DNA of 64,000 nucleotides from Dyella caseinilytica (GCF_016865235.1 NZ_CP064030.1:124001-188000); one strand, 5' to 3'; shown: positions 51,969 to 62,927, numbered from the stretch's first letter. Program-made: numbers and translations. Notes: generated by a model not told the origin, from the letters alone.

Positions 51969-53843
51969 TCAGAAGCTGTCGGATGTGGCAGCTTCGATGG
52001 CGTGTGGCGCTTCACGCGCCGGAATGAAATCGCCCGTGATCATTTGCGCGTAGCTGGCGCCGGGTCCCACCATGGGATAAACGCCGGCGTCAGGATCGAT
52101 CATCACCTCCAGGAAGGCTGGACCATCGAAGGCCAGGAACTCGGCGATGGTGTCGGCCAGTTCTTGGCGGTCTTCGAGCTTGCGTGCCCAGGTAAAGCCA
52201 TCAGCTTTGGCTGCGAGCACGAAATCCTTGCGATGCAGACTCTTGTCGGACGAGGCGAAGCGGCCTTTGAAGAACAGCTTCTGCCACTGCCGCACCATGC
52301 CGTCGCCGACGTTGTTCAGCACCACGATCTTCAGCGGGAGGCCGTAGGTCGTGACGGTTTCCAGTTCGCCCAGATTCATGCGGATGCTCGCGTCGCCATC
52401 GATATCGATGACCAGCGCGTCGCGTTTGGCAAATTGCGCGCCCACGGCCGCGGGCAAACCGAAGCCCATCGTGCCCATCGAACCGGAGGTGAGCCAATGC
52501 CGGGGTGCACGAAAATCCAGATACTGCGCCGCCCACATCTGATGCTGGCCCACGCCGGTGCTGATGATGGCGCGACCTTGCGTGTGGCGATTGATTTCCT
52601 CCAGCACGGCGTAAGGCTGGATCATGTCGCTGCCATGATCGTAATTCATAGCGTGCGTACGCTTGAGTTCGGCGATATGCGTATGCCACGCATTGAGCGA
52701 TGGCTGCTGATGGTGCGCGTTGCCGTATTGCGTCAGTCGTTCGAGCGCGCGATCCAGTGGGCCGACATGGTGCCAATGGGCATGTTTGACCTTGTCGATT
52801 TCGGCCGGATCGATGTCGATATGTGCGACGAACTTTGCCAGCGGCGCGAATTGCGACGGTAAGCCGGCGACGCGATCGTCAAAACGGGCACCTAGTGCAA
52901 GCAGGAAGTCGCAATCTTCCACGGCGTAGTTTGCGTAAGCAGTGCCGTGCATGCCGAGCATATGCAGCGCGAGCGGATCAGTGGTGTCGAAACCGCCGAT
53001 GCCCATCAGCGTGGTGGTGACAGGCAGGCCGAATGCATCGACAAACGCGCGCAGCATCGGCGTGGCACCGGCAGCGATGACACCGCCACCGGCATAAATC
53101 AGCGGTCGCTTTGCCTTTGATAACGCGTCGAAGAAGCTTGCGCATTCGTTGTCGTTGAGCGTTGCTTGTTCAACGGCACGCAGGCGCGCGCGATAACCTG
53201 GCAGCGGCAGTTCACCTTCGCCTTGGAAGCGAATCGTCGCGTTCTGGATGTCCTTGGGAATATCCACGACGACCGGCCCCGGACGTCCGCTGCGCGCGAT
53301 GGTAAAGGCTGTGCGCATGGTCGCTTCCAGTTGCGACGCATTGGTCACCAGGAACACGTGCTTGGCACAGGAACCCATGATGTTGCTGATGGGTGCTTCC
53401 TGGAACGCATCGCTACCGATCGCTTGCGTCGCCACCTGTCCACAGAGCACCACCATGGGGATGGAGTCGGCGGTGGAATCGCGCACCGGCGTGACCATGT
53501 TGGTGGCCCCGGGGCCGGAGGTGACGACGGCCACGCCCACCTTGCCCGAAGCGCGCGCGTAACCGGAAGCCATGAAGCCGGCGCCTTGTTCGTTGGCTGG
53601 CACGATCAGCGGCATCGGTTCGCCGCCATCTGCACGAGGATGTTCGGCGTTGTAGCGGAAGATGGCGTCATAGACGGGCAGGATCGCGCCACCGGAATAG
53701 CCAAAGAGTACGTCGACGCCTTGCTCAGCCAGGATTTGTACAACGACATCCGCACCGCTCAGGTCCTTTCCTGCGAGCGGGTGACGCGCAATGCCCGTGT
53801 CGGCGTCGGCGGCGAATGTGGGTTTGAGCAGTGGCGTATTCAC
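51969..53843 (-). CDS. ilvG: Acetolactate synthase large subunit
   Basis: A 624-residue TPP/FAD enzyme catalysing the committed step of valine and isoleucine synthesis. E85 in VPANEQGAGFMASGYAR is the TPP-activating glutamate. The TPP/Mg motif DGDASIRMNLGELETV and the C-terminal FLEVMIDPDAGVYPMV are intact. The N-terminus carries a ~28-residue extension before the fold. It is separated by 92 bases from the upstream VOC gene, one of the few larger gaps in the operon. Confidence 0.95.
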   Translation of the reverse strand: MNTPLLKPTFAADADTGIARHPLAGKDLSGADVVVQILAEQGVDVLFGYSGGAILPVYDAIFRYNAEHPRADGGEPMPLIVPANEQGAGFMASGYARASGKVGVAVVTSGPGATNMVTPVRDSTADSIPMVVLCGQVATQAIGSDAFQEAPISNIMGSCAKHVFLVTNASQLEATMRTAFTIARSGRPGPVVVDIPKDIQNATIRFQGEGELPLPGYRARLRAVEQATLNDNECASFFDALSKAKRPLIYAGGGVIAAGATPMLRAFVDAFGLPVTTTLMGIGGFDTTDPLALHMLGMHGTAYANYAVEDCDFLLALGARFDDRVAGLPSQFAPLAKFVAHIDIDPAEIDKVKHAHWHHVGPLDRALERLTQYGNAHHQQPSLNAWHTHIAELKRTHAMNYDHGSDMIQPYAVLEEINRHTQGRAIISTGVGQHQMWAAQYLDFRAPRHWLTSGSMGTMGFGLPAAVGAQFAKRDALVIDIDGDASIRMNLGELETVTTYGLPLKIVVLNNVGDGMVRQWQKLFFKGRFASSDKSLHRKDFVLAAKADGFTWARKLEDRQELADTIAEFLAFDGPAFLEVMIDPDAGVYPMVGPGASYAQMITGDFIPAREAPHAIEAATSDSF

Positions 53844-53935
53844 GTCGGTCCCTTGGTGATGTTCAAAGCGTGTGTCGCTGTCTTGTTGTATGGATCGGAG
53901 CGAGGTCGTTTCGCTGGAAGCGTGCCGATCAGGCG

Positions 53936-54250
53936 CTATGCACTGACCGGTACGCCATACATCGCCACGATGCGTTCATCCTGCGCAGCCGTGGAAAAGT
54001 GTTCCCATTCGATGCCGTTCACATCCGATGTGCTGGTAAAGCCTTCCGCGCTGTCGTCCTCGAAGCCGATGTGCCGCAATTGGCCGGCACGATCGGGGTT
54101 CTGATTGATCGAGAAATTCAGCAGCTCGGTGCGCCACATGGCGTACTTGCCTTCCACCACGGCGTTCGGGTGCTGACCCAGGCGCGTGGTGTAGTCGGCA
54201 ATCGATGCAGCGAGATCGCGTACGGCAAGTGCAATGTGGAAGCGTTTCAT
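53936..54250 (-). CDS. Small VOC/glyoxalase-like protein embedded in the ilv operon
   Basis: A 104-residue single VOC module beginning MKRFHIALAVRDLAASIADY. The internal GQLRHIGFEDDS and the final EHFSTAAQDERIVAMYG do not show a full metal triad: His is at position 5 and in LRHIG, but no clear C-terminal Glu ligand in the usual FELxx context. It is encoded between ilvC and ilvG, so a role tied to acetolactate or ketol-acid chemistry is tempting, but there is no direct evidence. The ATG at 54250 gives the domain start. Confidence 0.7.
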   Translation of the reverse strand: MKRFHIALAVRDLAASIADYTTRLGQHPNAVVEGKYAMWRTELLNFSINQNPDRAGQLRHIGFEDDSAEGFTSTSDVNGIEWEHFSTAAQDERIVAMYGVPVSA

Positions 54251-54278
54251 GAGTGCATGTCCATAAAGGTCCATGCGA

Positions 54279-54314
54279 CGCTCTCCCGCCGGAGGATGGG
54301 GGAGGTGGGAGAGC
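54279..54314 (-). other. Intercistronic hairpin between ilvC and the VOC gene
   Basis: CGCTCTCCC (54279-54287) pairs with GGGAGAGCG (54306-54314). There is no U-tract. It is likely an mRNA stability or processing element between ilvC and the following genes. Confidence 0.5.
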
Positions 54315-54325
54315 GCCGCATGGGT

Positions 54326-55342
54326 TTAACCCACCTTCTTCAGCGGCGGCTGGCCGGCTTTGGCGCCGGTTTGCAGCCACGGCATGCGTGCGCGCAGCTT
54401 GGCGCCCACCTGCTCGATCGGATGATCGAGATCTGCCTGCTTCAGACGCTTGTAGTTCGGCAAACCAGCGTTGTATTCGGCGATCCAGTTGCGCGCGAAG
54501 GTGCCGTCCTGGATATCCTTGAGCACGTCCTTCATGCGCTCCTTGGCGCCAGCATCCACCACGCGCGGGCCGCTGACGTAGTCGCCGTATTGGGCCGTTT
54601 CCGAGACGAACTCGAGCATGCGCGTGATGCCGCCTTCGTAGAACAGGTCGACGATCAGCTTCAGCTCGTGCAGCACTTCGTAGTACGCAATCTCCGGCTG
54701 ATAGCCCGCTTCGACCAGCGTTTCGAAGCCCTTGATCACCAGCTCGCTGGCGCCGCCGCACAGCACGGCCTGTTCGCCGAACAGATCGGTTTCGGTTTCT
54801 TCCTTGAAGTCGGTCTTGATCAGCATGGCGCGCGCGCCGCCGAGGCCGGCTGCATAGGACTTTGCTTTCTCTTCGGCGTGACCGCTGACGTCCTGATGCA
54901 CGGCGAATACACACGGTACGCCACGGCCGCGCTCGTATTCGGTGCGCACCAGTGCGCCCGGTCCCTTGGGTGCAACCAGCACGACGTCGATGTCGGCGCG
55001 CGGCTCGATCTGCTTGAAGTGCACGTTGAAGCCGTGCGCGAACAGCAGGGCGGCGCCTGCCTTGATGTTCGGTTCGATCGCGTCCTTATACAGCTTGGGC
55101 TGCACCATGTCCGGCGTCAGCACGGCGACCAGGTCAGCGCCGCGCACGGCTTCGGCCGGTTCGACCACATGAAAGCCATCGGCCACGGCTTTGTGCCAGG
55201 TGGGGCCGTTCGGGCGCAGCCCGACCACGACATCCAGTCCAGAGTCTTTGAGATTAAGCGCGTGGGCGCGGCCCTGGCTGCCGTAGCCAAGAACGGCGAT
55301 GCGCGCCTTGGCGAGCGTTTCGGTGGTGGCGGTGGTGCTCAT
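54326..55342 (-). CDS. ilvC: Ketol-acid reductoisomerase
   Basis: A 338-residue class I KARI converting acetolactate or acetohydroxybutyrate to the dihydroxy acids with NADPH and Mg. The Rossmann motif [19 protein letters not shown] is near the N-terminus. The metal-site segments [12 protein letters not shown] and the helical [18 protein letters not shown] are intact. The ATG at 55342 overlaps the ilvD stop (ATGA). Confidence 0.96.
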   Translation of the reverse strand: MSTTATTETLAKARIAVLGYGSQGRAHALNLKDSGLDVVVGLRPNGPTWHKAVADGFHVVEPAEAVRGADLVAVLTPDMVQPKLYKDAIEPNIKAGAALLFAHGFNVHFKQIEPRADIDVVLVAPKGPGALVRTEYERGRGVPCVFAVHQDVSGHAEEKAKSYAAGLGGARAMLIKTDFKEETETDLFGEQAVLCGGASELVIKGFETLVEAGYQPEIAYYEVLHELKLIVDLFYEGGITRMLEFVSETAQYGDYVSGPRVVDAGAKERMKDVLKDIQDGTFARNWIAEYNAGLPNYKRLKQADLDHPIEQVGAKLRARMPWLQTGAKAGQPPLKKVG

Positions 55343-57060
55343 GCGGTAACTCCTGCGTCGACGTCTGAAGTAGTGGGTGAGGAAGTAGCGGCTTGGTTGG
55401 ATGTGCGTGTGGAAGGCTGTGTGGTGGCACCTTCCGAAGCGGAGCCGACCAGTTGCGCGTATTTGGCGAGGGCGCCGCGTGTGACTTTGGGTGCCGGCGG
55501 TTGCCACGTGGCACGGCGCGTGGCGAGATCGGCGTCGGTGGAGATCGTGCGTGTCTGCGCGTCAATGACGATGCGATCACCTTCATGCAGCAGTCCGATG
55601 GGACCACCGCGGACGGCTTCGGGTGCGATATGCCCGACCATGAAGCCGTGTGTGGCGCCGGAAAAACGGCCATCGGTGATCAATGCAACGTCATCGCCCA
55701 AACCACGTCCGATCAGCGCGGCGGTGACGCCGAGCATTTCGCGCATGCCAGGTCCACCGGCAGGGCCTTCGTTGCGGATCACTACCACGTCGCCCTTGAC
55801 GATCTTGCCGGCTTGCACGGCAGCGAAGGCTTGTTCTTCGCTTTCGAACACGCGCGCGCGTCCTTCGTAGTGCATGGCGCCCTTGCCAGCCAGTTTCAAA
55901 ATGCAGCCTTCCGGCGCGAGATTGCCGTACAGGATCGAATAGCCGCCGCGGGGTTTCAGCGGTTGGCTGACCGGGTGCACCACATCTTGTTGTTCCGCGC
56001 GTGGTGCGGTGGCGCATTCCTCGAACAGGCTGTGGCCGGTGACGGTAGGGCCGTCTTCCAGCATGCCTGCAGAGATCAGCTCTTGCGCGACGCGCGCGCT
56101 GCCGCCAGCGCCGAACAATTCGACTGCCGTATAGCGGCCGCCCGGCATCAAGTCGGCGATGACGGGGGTATGCACGGAAGCGGGTTCGAAATCCTCAATC
56201 GTCCACGGCACACCTGCTTCGCGTGCGATCGCCAGCAGGTGCAGCACGGCATTGGTGGAGCCGGCGGTGGCAGCCACCATGCGCGCGGCATTGCGGAATG
56301 CCGTTTCAGTGAGGATGCTCAGTGGCTTGCGCTGCTCGCGCAGGCAATCCATCACCAGTTCGCCGCAACGGAACGCCGCGTGCGTCTTGGCCGGATGCGT
56401 GGCGGGGATATCGTTGAAACCCAACGGCGACAGCCCAAGCGTCTGCAGCACCATCGCCATGGTGTTGGCGGTGAACTGACCACCGCAGGCGCCGGCACCG
56501 GGGCACGCATCCTTTTCGACGGCAGTCAGTTCGGCATCATCGATCTTGCCAGCACCGTGCGCACCAACGGCCTCGAATACCTGCTGGATGGTGATGGGAT
56601 GATTGTTGTGATTGCCGTGCGCGATGCTGCCGCCGTACAACGCAACGGAAGGAATGTTCAGACGCGCCATGGCCATGGCCGCAGCCGGAATGGTCTTGTC
56701 GCAGCCGCACAGCACCACCATCGCATCGAGGCAGTGACCGTCCACGGCCAGCTCGATGGAGTCGGTGATCACTTCGCGGCTGATCAGCGAAGCGCGCATG
56801 CCGGGCGTACCCATCGCGATGCCGTCGGTCACGGCAATCGTGTTGAATTCCACCGGTGTACCGCCCGCAGCACGAATACCTGCGGAAACATGTTCGGCCA
56901 ACTCGCGCAGATTGAGATTGCACGGACTCACGTTGGACCACGTATGCACCACGGCCACCAAAGGCTTGGCGATGTCGTCATCCTGCATGCCCGTGGCACG
57001 CAGCATGGAGCGCGCGGGAGCGCGATCGGGGCCGGTTTTGATCAGATCACTACGCATCAT
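55339..57060 (-). CDS. ilvD: Dihydroxy-acid dehydratase
   Basis: A 573-residue Fe-S enzyme producing the 2-keto acids of valine and isoleucine. Cluster-region cysteines are C47 (SPCNLN), C120 (LCGCDKTIP) and C192 ([10 protein letters not shown]). The active-site segment [24 protein letters not shown] is near the C-terminus. Two adjacent ATGs (57060, 57057) follow GCGAGGAC; the second has the better spacing. The last ~35 residues are a Ser/Thr/Ala-rich tail beyond the usual end of the protein. It overlaps ilvC by four bases. Confidence 0.95.
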   Translation of the reverse strand: MMRSDLIKTGPDRAPARSMLRATGMQDDDIAKPLVAVVHTWSNVSPCNLNLRELAEHVSAGIRAAGGTPVEFNTIAVTDGIAMGTPGMRASLISREVITDSIELAVDGHCLDAMVVLCGCDKTIPAAAMAMARLNIPSVALYGGSIAHGNHNNHPITIQQVFEAVGAHGAGKIDDAELTAVEKDACPGAGACGGQFTANTMAMVLQTLGLSPLGFNDIPATHPAKTHAAFRCGELVMDCLREQRKPLSILTETAFRNAARMVAATAGSTNAVLHLLAIAREAGVPWTIEDFEPASVHTPVIADLMPGGRYTAVELFGAGGSARVAQELISAGMLEDGPTVTGHSLFEECATAPRAEQQDVVHPVSQPLKPRGGYSILYGNLAPEGCILKLAGKGAMHYEGRARVFESEEQAFAAVQAGKIVKGDVVVIRNEGPAGGPGMREMLGVTAALIGRGLGDDVALITDGRFSGATHGFMVGHIAPEAVRGGPIGLLHEGDRIVIDAQTRTISTDADLATRRATWQPPAPKVTRGALAKYAQLVGSASEGATTQPSTRTSNQAATSSPTTSDVDAGVTA

Positions 57061-57068
57061 GTCCTCGC

Positions 57069-58160
57069 TTAGCCACACGCACGCAGGCCGCACAGAAAGG
57101 CGGGCGTGGCGACATCGTCAAGCGCGGCAATCACGGCATCGCGCATTTCGCTGGTGGAGGCCTTGCCGCCGATATCACGGCTGTGCGGACCGTTGGTCAG
57201 TACGTGGGCCACCGCGGCTTCGATCGTCGTGGCTTCGATTTCCAGGCCCAGCGAGTGACGCAGCAACAGCGCCGCGGAAAGGATCGCGCCCAGCGGGTTG
57301 GCCACGCCCTGGCCGGCGATGTCCGGCGCGGAGCCGTGGATCGGTTCGTACAGGCCAACTTTGCCTTCACCCAGCGACGCGGACGGCAGCAGGCCGAGCG
57401 AGCCGGCCAGCGCGGCGGCTTCGTCGGTGAGGATATCGCCGAACAGATTTTCGGTGACGACCACGTCGTAGCGGGATGGCTGCGTCAACAGCAACATCGC
57501 CATCGAATCGACCAGCTGATGTTCCAGCGTTACGTCCGGATACTCGGCAGCGATGCGCGTGACCGTGCTGCGCCATAAGCGTGACGTTTCCAGCACGTTG
57601 GCTTTGTCGACCGAGGTGACGTGCTGCTTGCGCTCGCGTGCCAGTTCAAAGGCGCGACGCGTGACGCGCTCGACCTCGGCAACGGTGTACTTGCATTCAT
57701 CCGTGGCTGTGTCGATCGTGCGCGTTTTAGCGCCGAAGTAAGCGCCGCCGGTCAGTTCGCGCACGAACAGTACGTCGACGTTTTTCAGCTTTTCGTTCTT
57801 CAGCGGTGACAGCGACGCCAGTGCCGGATGCACTTGCAGCGGGCGCAGGTTGGCGAACACGCCGAGTGCGGCGCGCAGCGCGAGCAAACCCTGTTCGGGA
57901 CGTACCTTCGCCTGCGGATCGGACCACTTCGGCCCGCCGACTGCACCGAGGAAAACCGCATCAGCCTTCTTGCACGCTTCCAGCGTCGCGGCGGGCAGTG
58001 GTTCGCCGGTCGCGTCGATCGCGCAACCACCGATGAGATGCGATTCAAACTCGAACGTTTGGCCGCTGCGCTCGGCAACGGCTTTCAGTACGGCAACTGC
58101 CGCGTCGGTAACTTCGGGACCTACGCCGTCGCCGGGCAGGGTAACGATGCGAGCAGTCAT
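57069..58160 (-). CDS. leuB: 3-isopropylmalate dehydrogenase
   Basis: A 363-residue NAD-dependent oxidative decarboxylase of leucine synthesis. It has the family opening IVTLPGDGVGPEVTDAA, the substrate-loop region ENLFGDILTDEAAAL, and the cofactor motif EPIHGSAPDIAGQGVANP. The start overlaps the leuD stop (ATGA at 58157-58160) and the gene is eight bases from ilvD. Confidence 0.96.
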   Translation of the reverse strand: MTARIVTLPGDGVGPEVTDAAVAVLKAVAERSGQTFEFESHLIGGCAIDATGEPLPAATLEACKKADAVFLGAVGGPKWSDPQAKVRPEQGLLALRAALGVFANLRPLQVHPALASLSPLKNEKLKNVDVLFVRELTGGAYFGAKTRTIDTATDECKYTVAEVERVTRRAFELARERKQHVTSVDKANVLETSRLWRSTVTRIAAEYPDVTLEHQLVDSMAMLLLTQPSRYDVVVTENLFGDILTDEAAALAGSLGLLPSASLGEGKVGLYEPIHGSAPDIAGQGVANPLGAILSAALLLRHSLGLEIEATTIEAAVAHVLTNGPHSRDIGGKASTSEMRDAVIAALDDVATPAFLCGLRACG

Positions 58161-58744
58161 GCCACCTTCTCCTGTTGTTGCTGTTCGTATTGAGTGATTG
58201 CGTCGGTGTGCTGAAGCAGGAAACCGAGCTGGTCAACGCCGTTCAGCAGGCAATGCCGCGCAAACGGTTCGAGCTGGAATCGGATATGTCCGCCATCGGG
58301 GAGCTGGATGGCCTGTTCGCGCACATCAATGGATAGTTCGATGCCCGGGTTTTTCAGCAGCCAGCGGTGTTCGGCTTCGTCGATCACGATGGCGAGCAGG
58401 CCGTTCTTCAGTGCGTTGCCGCGGAAGATGTCCGCGATCTCGCTGCACAACACAGCCTGGATGCCGTAATCGAGCAACGCCCACGGCGCGTGCTCGCGTG
58501 AGGAACCGCAGCCGAAATTGCGGCCGGCGACCAGAATCGCGCAACCATGGGCTTCGGGTTTGTTGAGCGGGAAATCCGGGTTGTCACTGCCGTCCTGGCG
58601 ATAACGCCAGTCGTTGAAGCAGAACTTGCCGAGTCCCGCACGTTCGGTGGTGGTAAGGAAGCGCGCAGGGATGACGCGGTCGGTGTCGATGTTTTCGTCG
58701 AGCAGCACGGCGGTACGCGAATGGATGCGGGTAACAGGTTTCAT
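58157..58744 (-). CDS. leuD: 3-isopropylmalate dehydratase small subunit
   Basis: A 195-residue swivel-domain subunit of isopropylmalate isomerase. [15 protein letters not shown] and the [17 protein letters not shown] motif are diagnostic. The C-terminal tail is Gln-rich ([10 protein letters not shown]). ATGA overlaps join it to leuC upstream and leuB downstream. Confidence 0.96.
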   Translation of the reverse strand: MKPVTRIHSRTAVLLDENIDTDRVIPARFLTTTERAGLGKFCFNDWRYRQDGSDNPDFPLNKPEAHGCAILVAGRNFGCGSSREHAPWALLDYGIQAVLCSEIADIFRGNALKNGLLAIVIDEAEHRWLLKNPGIELSIDVREQAIQLPDGGHIRFQLEPFARHCLLNGVDQLGFLLQHTDAITQYEQQQQEKVA

Positions 58745-60153
58745 GCGGCCACCTCCGTCAGGTATTCGCGTGGATCGGCAATGGCGCCGGCAATCGCCGA
58801 TGCGGCAGCGGTCGCGGGGCTGGCGAGCACAGTGCGAGCCCCTTTGCCCTGGCGGCCTTCGAAGTTGCGGTTGGAGGTGCTAACCACCAATTCGCCCGGT
58901 TGTGCCAGATCGCCGTTCATGGCGATGCACATCGAGCATCCCGGGATGCGCCATTCCGCGCCTGCGGCAAGGAAGACTTCATGCAGGCCTTCCTTCTCCG
59001 CATCGCGGCGCACCGCTTCGGAGCCCGGCACCACAAGCATGCGCACGCCCTTGGCGACATGGTGTCCGCGCAGCACATTTGCTGCTTCGCGCAGGTCCGA
59101 CAAGCGCGAGTTGGTGCAGCTGCCGACAAACACCACGTCCACGGCCGTACCCTGCATCGGCTGATTCGCCTTGGCTTGCATGTAATCCAGCGCGCGTTGC
59201 TCGACGGGATTGCGTGCAGCAGGTACGGGTTTGTCCATGGCGATGGCCATGCCTGGATGCGTGCCGTAGGTGACAGTCGGGCGAATCTGGCTGGCGTCGA
59301 TGCGCACTTCGCGGTCGTAGCTCGCGCCTTCGTCAGTGCGCAGCGTGCGCCAATGCTGCACGGCCGCGTCCCATGCAGCGCCTTGCGGTGCGCGTGGACG
59401 GCCTTTCAGCCAGGCAAACGTGGTCTCGTCCGGTGCAATCAGGCCGGCGCGGGCACCGGCTTCGATGGACATGTTGCATACCGTCATGCGTTCTTCCATC
59501 GACAAAGCTTCGATGGCGTCACCGCGATACTCGAGGACGTAACCGGTACCGCCGTCGACGCCGATCTCGCCGATGATGTGCAGGATCAGATCCTTGGCGC
59601 CAACGCCACGCGGCAGCTTGCCATCGACATGGATGGCAAACGTTTTCGGTTTGCGTTGCAACAGGCATTGCGTCGCCATGACGTGCCCGACTTCGGTGGT
59701 GCCGATGCCGAACGCCAGCGCGCCGAATGCGCCGTGGGTGGATGTATGGCTGTCGCCGCAGACGATCGTCATGCCCGGCTGGGTGGCACCCAGTTCCGGA
59801 CCGATCACGTGCACGATGCCGCGATCGCTGCTGTCCCATCCGTACAACTGCACGTCGAATTCGCGGCAGTTGGCTTCCAACTGCGCCACCTGCGCCTTGG
59901 CTTCGGCGTTCGCATAGGGACGTTCGCCATTCGCCTGCGGGGGCAGGGTGGGGGTGGAGTGGTCGAGTGTGGCCAGCGTGCGATCCGCACGGCGCAGCTT
60001 CAGTCCGCGCGAACGTAATTCGCTGAAAGCTTGCGGCGAGGTGACTTCGTGCACCAGGTGCAGATCGATGTACAGCACGGCCGGTGTATCGGTCGTTTCG
60101 GGGGCCACGACATGGGCGTCCCAGATTTTTTCGAACAGCGTACGAGGGGTCAT
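58741..60153 (-). CDS. leuC: 3-isopropylmalate dehydratase large subunit
   Basis: A 470-residue aconitase-family subunit. The [4Fe-4S] ligands lie in [13 protein letters not shown] and in the C-terminal [11 protein letters not shown] pair. The start [16 protein letters not shown] and [22 protein letters not shown] are standard. It isomerises 2- to 3-isopropylmalate together with LeuD. Four-base overlaps join it to ilvE and leuD. Confidence 0.96.
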   Translation of the reverse strand: MTPRTLFEKIWDAHVVAPETTDTPAVLYIDLHLVHEVTSPQAFSELRSRGLKLRRADRTLATLDHSTPTLPPQANGERPYANAEAKAQVAQLEANCREFDVQLYGWDSSDRGIVHVIGPELGATQPGMTIVCGDSHTSTHGAFGALAFGIGTTEVGHVMATQCLLQRKPKTFAIHVDGKLPRGVGAKDLILHIIGEIGVDGGTGYVLEYRGDAIEALSMEERMTVCNMSIEAGARAGLIAPDETTFAWLKGRPRAPQGAAWDAAVQHWRTLRTDEGASYDREVRIDASQIRPTVTYGTHPGMAIAMDKPVPAARNPVEQRALDYMQAKANQPMQGTAVDVVFVGSCTNSRLSDLREAANVLRGHHVAKGVRMLVVPGSEAVRRDAEKEGLHEVFLAAGAEWRIPGCSMCIAMNGDLAQPGELVVSTSNRNFEGRQGKGARTVLASPATAAASAIAGAIADPREYLTEVAA

Positions 60154-61139
60154 GCGGAAGCCTGCTCTTCTTGAGGAGTGCGGCCATGGATGGCCGCTTT
60201 TTGACTTTCACGGTCAAGGACGACCGCATTAACTGGTGTCAGCCAGTTGTAGTGATCGGGGGTCTTGCCGCTGAACAATCCGAAGAACGCATCGCGCAAG
60301 GCGCGCGTGATCGGACCGGGCGTGCCACTGCCAACCTTCTTGCGGTCGACCGAACGCACTGGCGTGATTTCCGCGGCTGTGCCGGTCATGAACACTTCGT
60401 CGGCGGTGTACAAGGCTTCGCGCGGCAGATCGCGCTCCTCCACCGCAATGCCCAGATCGTTGGCCAGCGTGATCACTGAGTCGCGCGTGATACCGGCGAG
60501 AATTCCGGCGCTCGACGGCGGCGTGAGCAGCTTGCCGCGCTTGACCAGGAACAGGTTTTCGCCGGCGCCTTCGCTGAGCAGGCCGTTGTGCCCCAATGCG
60601 ATGCCTTCGTCATAACCGCCGCGGCGCGCTTCCAGGCCGATGAGCTGGCTGCTCAGGTAATTGCCGCCGGCCTTGGCCCAGCTGGGGATGGTGTTGGGCG
60701 CGGGGCGATGCCACGAGGACACACACACATCCGCACCCACTTCGGCTGCTTCACCGAGATAAGCACCCCATTCCAAAGCCAAGATCGCGACGTCGACGGG
60801 CGCGCCGTCCCTGGGGAGTACGCCGAGCCCGCCGGCGCCGCGAAAAACAATCGGACGAACATAAGCTGAGGCCATCCGGTTGGCGCGAATCACTTCCAGG
60901 CAAGCATGGTTGATCTCTTCTTCGCTGTAGCCGACGTCGATCTCGTAGACGCGTGCCGATTCGAACAGGCGCCGCGTGTGATCGGCCAGGCGGAAATACG
61001 CAGGGCCTTCTGGTGTGGCGTACACGCGCTCGCCTTCGAACACCGACGAGCCGTAGTGCAGTGCGTGGGCGCTGACATGGACGTTGGCTTCAGCCCAGGG
61101 CTTGATGCGCCCGTTGTGCCAAAGAAAGGCAGTGCTCAT
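60150..61139 (-). CDS. ilvE: Branched-chain amino acid aminotransferase
   Basis: A 329-residue fold-type IV PLP transaminase performing the last step for Leu, Ile and Val. The PLP lysine is in [13 protein letters not shown], and [17 protein letters not shown] with the later [13 protein letters not shown] are the cofactor-binding segments. It starts [20 protein letters not shown]. The start overlaps the leuA stop and the stop overlaps the leuC start. Confidence 0.95.
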   Translation of the reverse strand: MSTAFLWHNGRIKPWAEANVHVSAHALHYGSSVFEGERVYATPEGPAYFRLADHTRRLFESARVYEIDVGYSEEEINHACLEVIRANRMASAYVRPIVFRGAGGLGVLPRDGAPVDVAILALEWGAYLGEAAEVGADVCVSSWHRPAPNTIPSWAKAGGNYLSSQLIGLEARRGGYDEGIALGHNGLLSEGAGENLFLVKRGKLLTPPSSAGILAGITRDSVITLANDLGIAVEERDLPREALYTADEVFMTGTAAEITPVRSVDRKKVGSGTPGPITRALRDAFFGLFSGKTPDHYNWLTPVNAVVLDRESQKAAIHGRTPQEEQASA

Positions 61140-62740
61140 GCGGAAACTCCTTGCGACTCCAGGGTATCGGCGGAGCGCTCGCCCTGCCGTTCGATACGAT
61201 TGACGATGGCCAGCGCGGCGTGCGCGGTCGCTTCGATGATGTCGGTGCTCACGCTGCTGCCGTTCCAGTCGCGCTGCGCGTGACGTGCGGTGAGCTGGGC
61301 ATGGCCTTGCGCGTCGCCGCCTTCACTGATGGCGCGCACCTGGAAGCCGGTCAGTTCCATATCGGTGCCGGTGGCGCGCTCGATCGCGCGCAGCACGGCG
61401 TCCACCGGGCCATCGCCGATCGCTGCTTCGCCGATTTCGCGGCCGTCTTCATGGCTCAACTTCACCGTGGCCGAAGCGCTGCTGCCCAGATGCGAACTGG
61501 TGTTGAGCTGAGTGAGATGCCACGGGCCGGTAGCATCGGGATCCTGGCCCAGCGCCAGCGCTTCCAGGTCTTCGTCGCGGATGTCGCGTTTGCGGTCGGC
61601 CAATGCCTTGAAGCGTTTGAAGATGCTCTCCATGGCTTGGTCGTCCACGGTATGACCGAGTGTTTCCAGGCGCTGGCGCAGCGCATGCCGGCCGGAATGC
61701 TTGCCGAGCACCAAGGTGGTTTCGGCGATGCCGACATCCTGCGGACGCATGATTTCGTAGGTGCCGCGGTGCTTGAGCATGCCGTGCTGGTGAATGCCCG
61801 ATTCATGTGCAAAGGCGTTTTCGCCGACGATCGCCTTGTTGCGTGGCACGGCCTGACCGGTCAGCTGCGTCAGCAGGCGCGAAGTGGGATACAGCTTGCG
61901 GGTGTCGATGCCGGTGCGCAGGCCGAAATGGGGTTCGCGCACTTTCAGCGCCATCACGATTTCTTCCAGCGAGGCGTTGCCGGCGCGTTCACCGATGCCG
62001 TTGATGGTGCATTCCACTTGGCGCGCGCCGGCGCTCACGGCGGCCAGGCTGTTGGCAACGGCCATCCCCAGGTCATCGTGACAATGGCTGGAAAACACGG
62101 CCTTGTGGGCATCGCGCACGTTGCGGCGCAGGTAGGTGAACAGCTCGACCATTTCGGCGGGCGTGGTGTAGCCCACGGTATCGGGAGCGTTGAGCGTGGT
62201 GGCGCCGGCAGCGATGGCGGCGCTGAAGACTTCGACCAGGAATTCCGGCTCGGTGCGCAAGGCATCTTCAGCGGAGAATTCGACGTCAGCGCAGTACTTG
62301 CGTGCGTGTTCGATGGAAGCGACGGCGGTGTCCAGAACTTGCTGCTTGCTCATGCCGAGCTTGTGTTCGCGATGCAGCGGGCTGGTAGAGAGAAACAGAT
62401 GAATGCGTGATCGTCGGGCGCGTTGCAATGCGCGGGCGGCGGTGTCGATGTCGCCGGTTTGACATCGCGCCAATGCGCAAACCGTGGTGTTGTGCAACGT
62501 TCGTGCGATTTCGTCGACAGCCGCAAAATCATCGGGAGAAGCTTGCGGAAAACCGGCTTCCAGGATGTCCACACCCAACGTTTCCAGCGCTTGTGCCATG
62601 CACAATTTCGCGCGACGGTCCATGGAAAACCCGGGGGCCTGTTCGCCGTCGCGCAAGGTGGTGTCGAAGATCCGTACCTGGTCGTCGACGCTCTCGCCGT
62701 CGTCGTTCGATTCGTTCGGTTGTGGCGTTTCGCTGGTCAT
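61136..62740 (-). CDS. leuA: 2-isopropylmalate synthase
   Basis: A 534-residue enzyme condensing 2-ketoisovalerate with acetyl-CoA to start leucine synthesis. The catalytic barrel has [17 protein letters not shown] and the metal-binding H-x-H in [34 protein letters not shown] leads to the C-terminal leucine-sensing domain. GGAGCAAG precedes the ATG at 62740. It is the first structural gene of the operon, directly behind the attenuator terminator at 62774. Confidence 0.95.
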   Translation of the reverse strand: MTSETPQPNESNDDGESVDDQVRIFDTTLRDGEQAPGFSMDRRAKLCMAQALETLGVDILEAGFPQASPDDFAAVDEIARTLHNTTVCALARCQTGDIDTAARALQRARRSRIHLFLSTSPLHREHKLGMSKQQVLDTAVASIEHARKYCADVEFSAEDALRTEPEFLVEVFSAAIAAGATTLNAPDTVGYTTPAEMVELFTYLRRNVRDAHKAVFSSHCHDDLGMAVANSLAAVSAGARQVECTINGIGERAGNASLEEIVMALKVREPHFGLRTGIDTRKLYPTSRLLTQLTGQAVPRNKAIVGENAFAHESGIHQHGMLKHRGTYEIMRPQDVGIAETTLVLGKHSGRHALRQRLETLGHTVDDQAMESIFKRFKALADRKRDIRDEDLEALALGQDPDATGPWHLTQLNTSSHLGSSASATVKLSHEDGREIGEAAIGDGPVDAVLRAIERATGTDMELTGFQVRAISEGGDAQGHAQLTARHAQRDWNGSSVSTDIIEATAHAALAIVNRIERQGERSADTLESQGVSA

Positions 62741-62773
62741 GTCTTGCTCCGTTTTGGCCGGCGCCAAGGGCAA

Positions 62774-62807
62774 TAAAAAACCCCGCATCCTGGTCGGGTG
62801 CGGGGTT
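62774..62807 (-). terminator. Attenuator terminator before leuA
   Basis: On the minus strand, a stem AACCCCGCACCC / GGATGCGGGGTT with a short loop is followed by a T6 run (the A-run at 62775-62780). Its 5' arm (62796-62807) contains CCCGCACC, which can instead pair with GGTGCGGG at 62857-62864 to form an antiterminator. Confidence 0.9.
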
Positions 62808-62852
62808 CTTTGGGGTATCTAGGTTATTTTTGCTCTACCTGGACACACGCCC

Positions 62853-62927
62853 TCAGCCCGCACCTCCATTAGTAATAAGGAGTACGAGTACAAGGGAAAT
62901 AAGAAGGAGGCCGCCTAGTGGCAGCAT
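62853..62927 (-). CDS. Leucine/isoleucine/valine operon leader peptide
   Basis: A 24-codon open frame starting ATG at 62927 and ending TGA at 62853. It encodes MLPLGGLLLISLVLVLLITN followed by GGAG: nine Leu, two Ile, two Val. Its 3' end overlaps the antiterminator segment. Region 1 GCCTCC (62906-62911) can pair with GGAGG (62863-62867), giving the alternative 1:2 hairpin. The order promoter, Leu/Val/Ile-rich leader, terminator, leuA is the classical attenuator layout. The frame is too short for automated callers and has only a weak SD. Confidence 0.85.
   Translation of the reverse strand: MLPLGGLLLISLVLVLLITNGGAG

Noticed and set aside
53831..57072. Two plus-strand frames of 679 and 559 codons opposite the ilv genes
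   Set aside because: Shadows of ilvC, ilvD and leu genes; their translations are Arg/Ala/Gly/His-rich with no domain signature.
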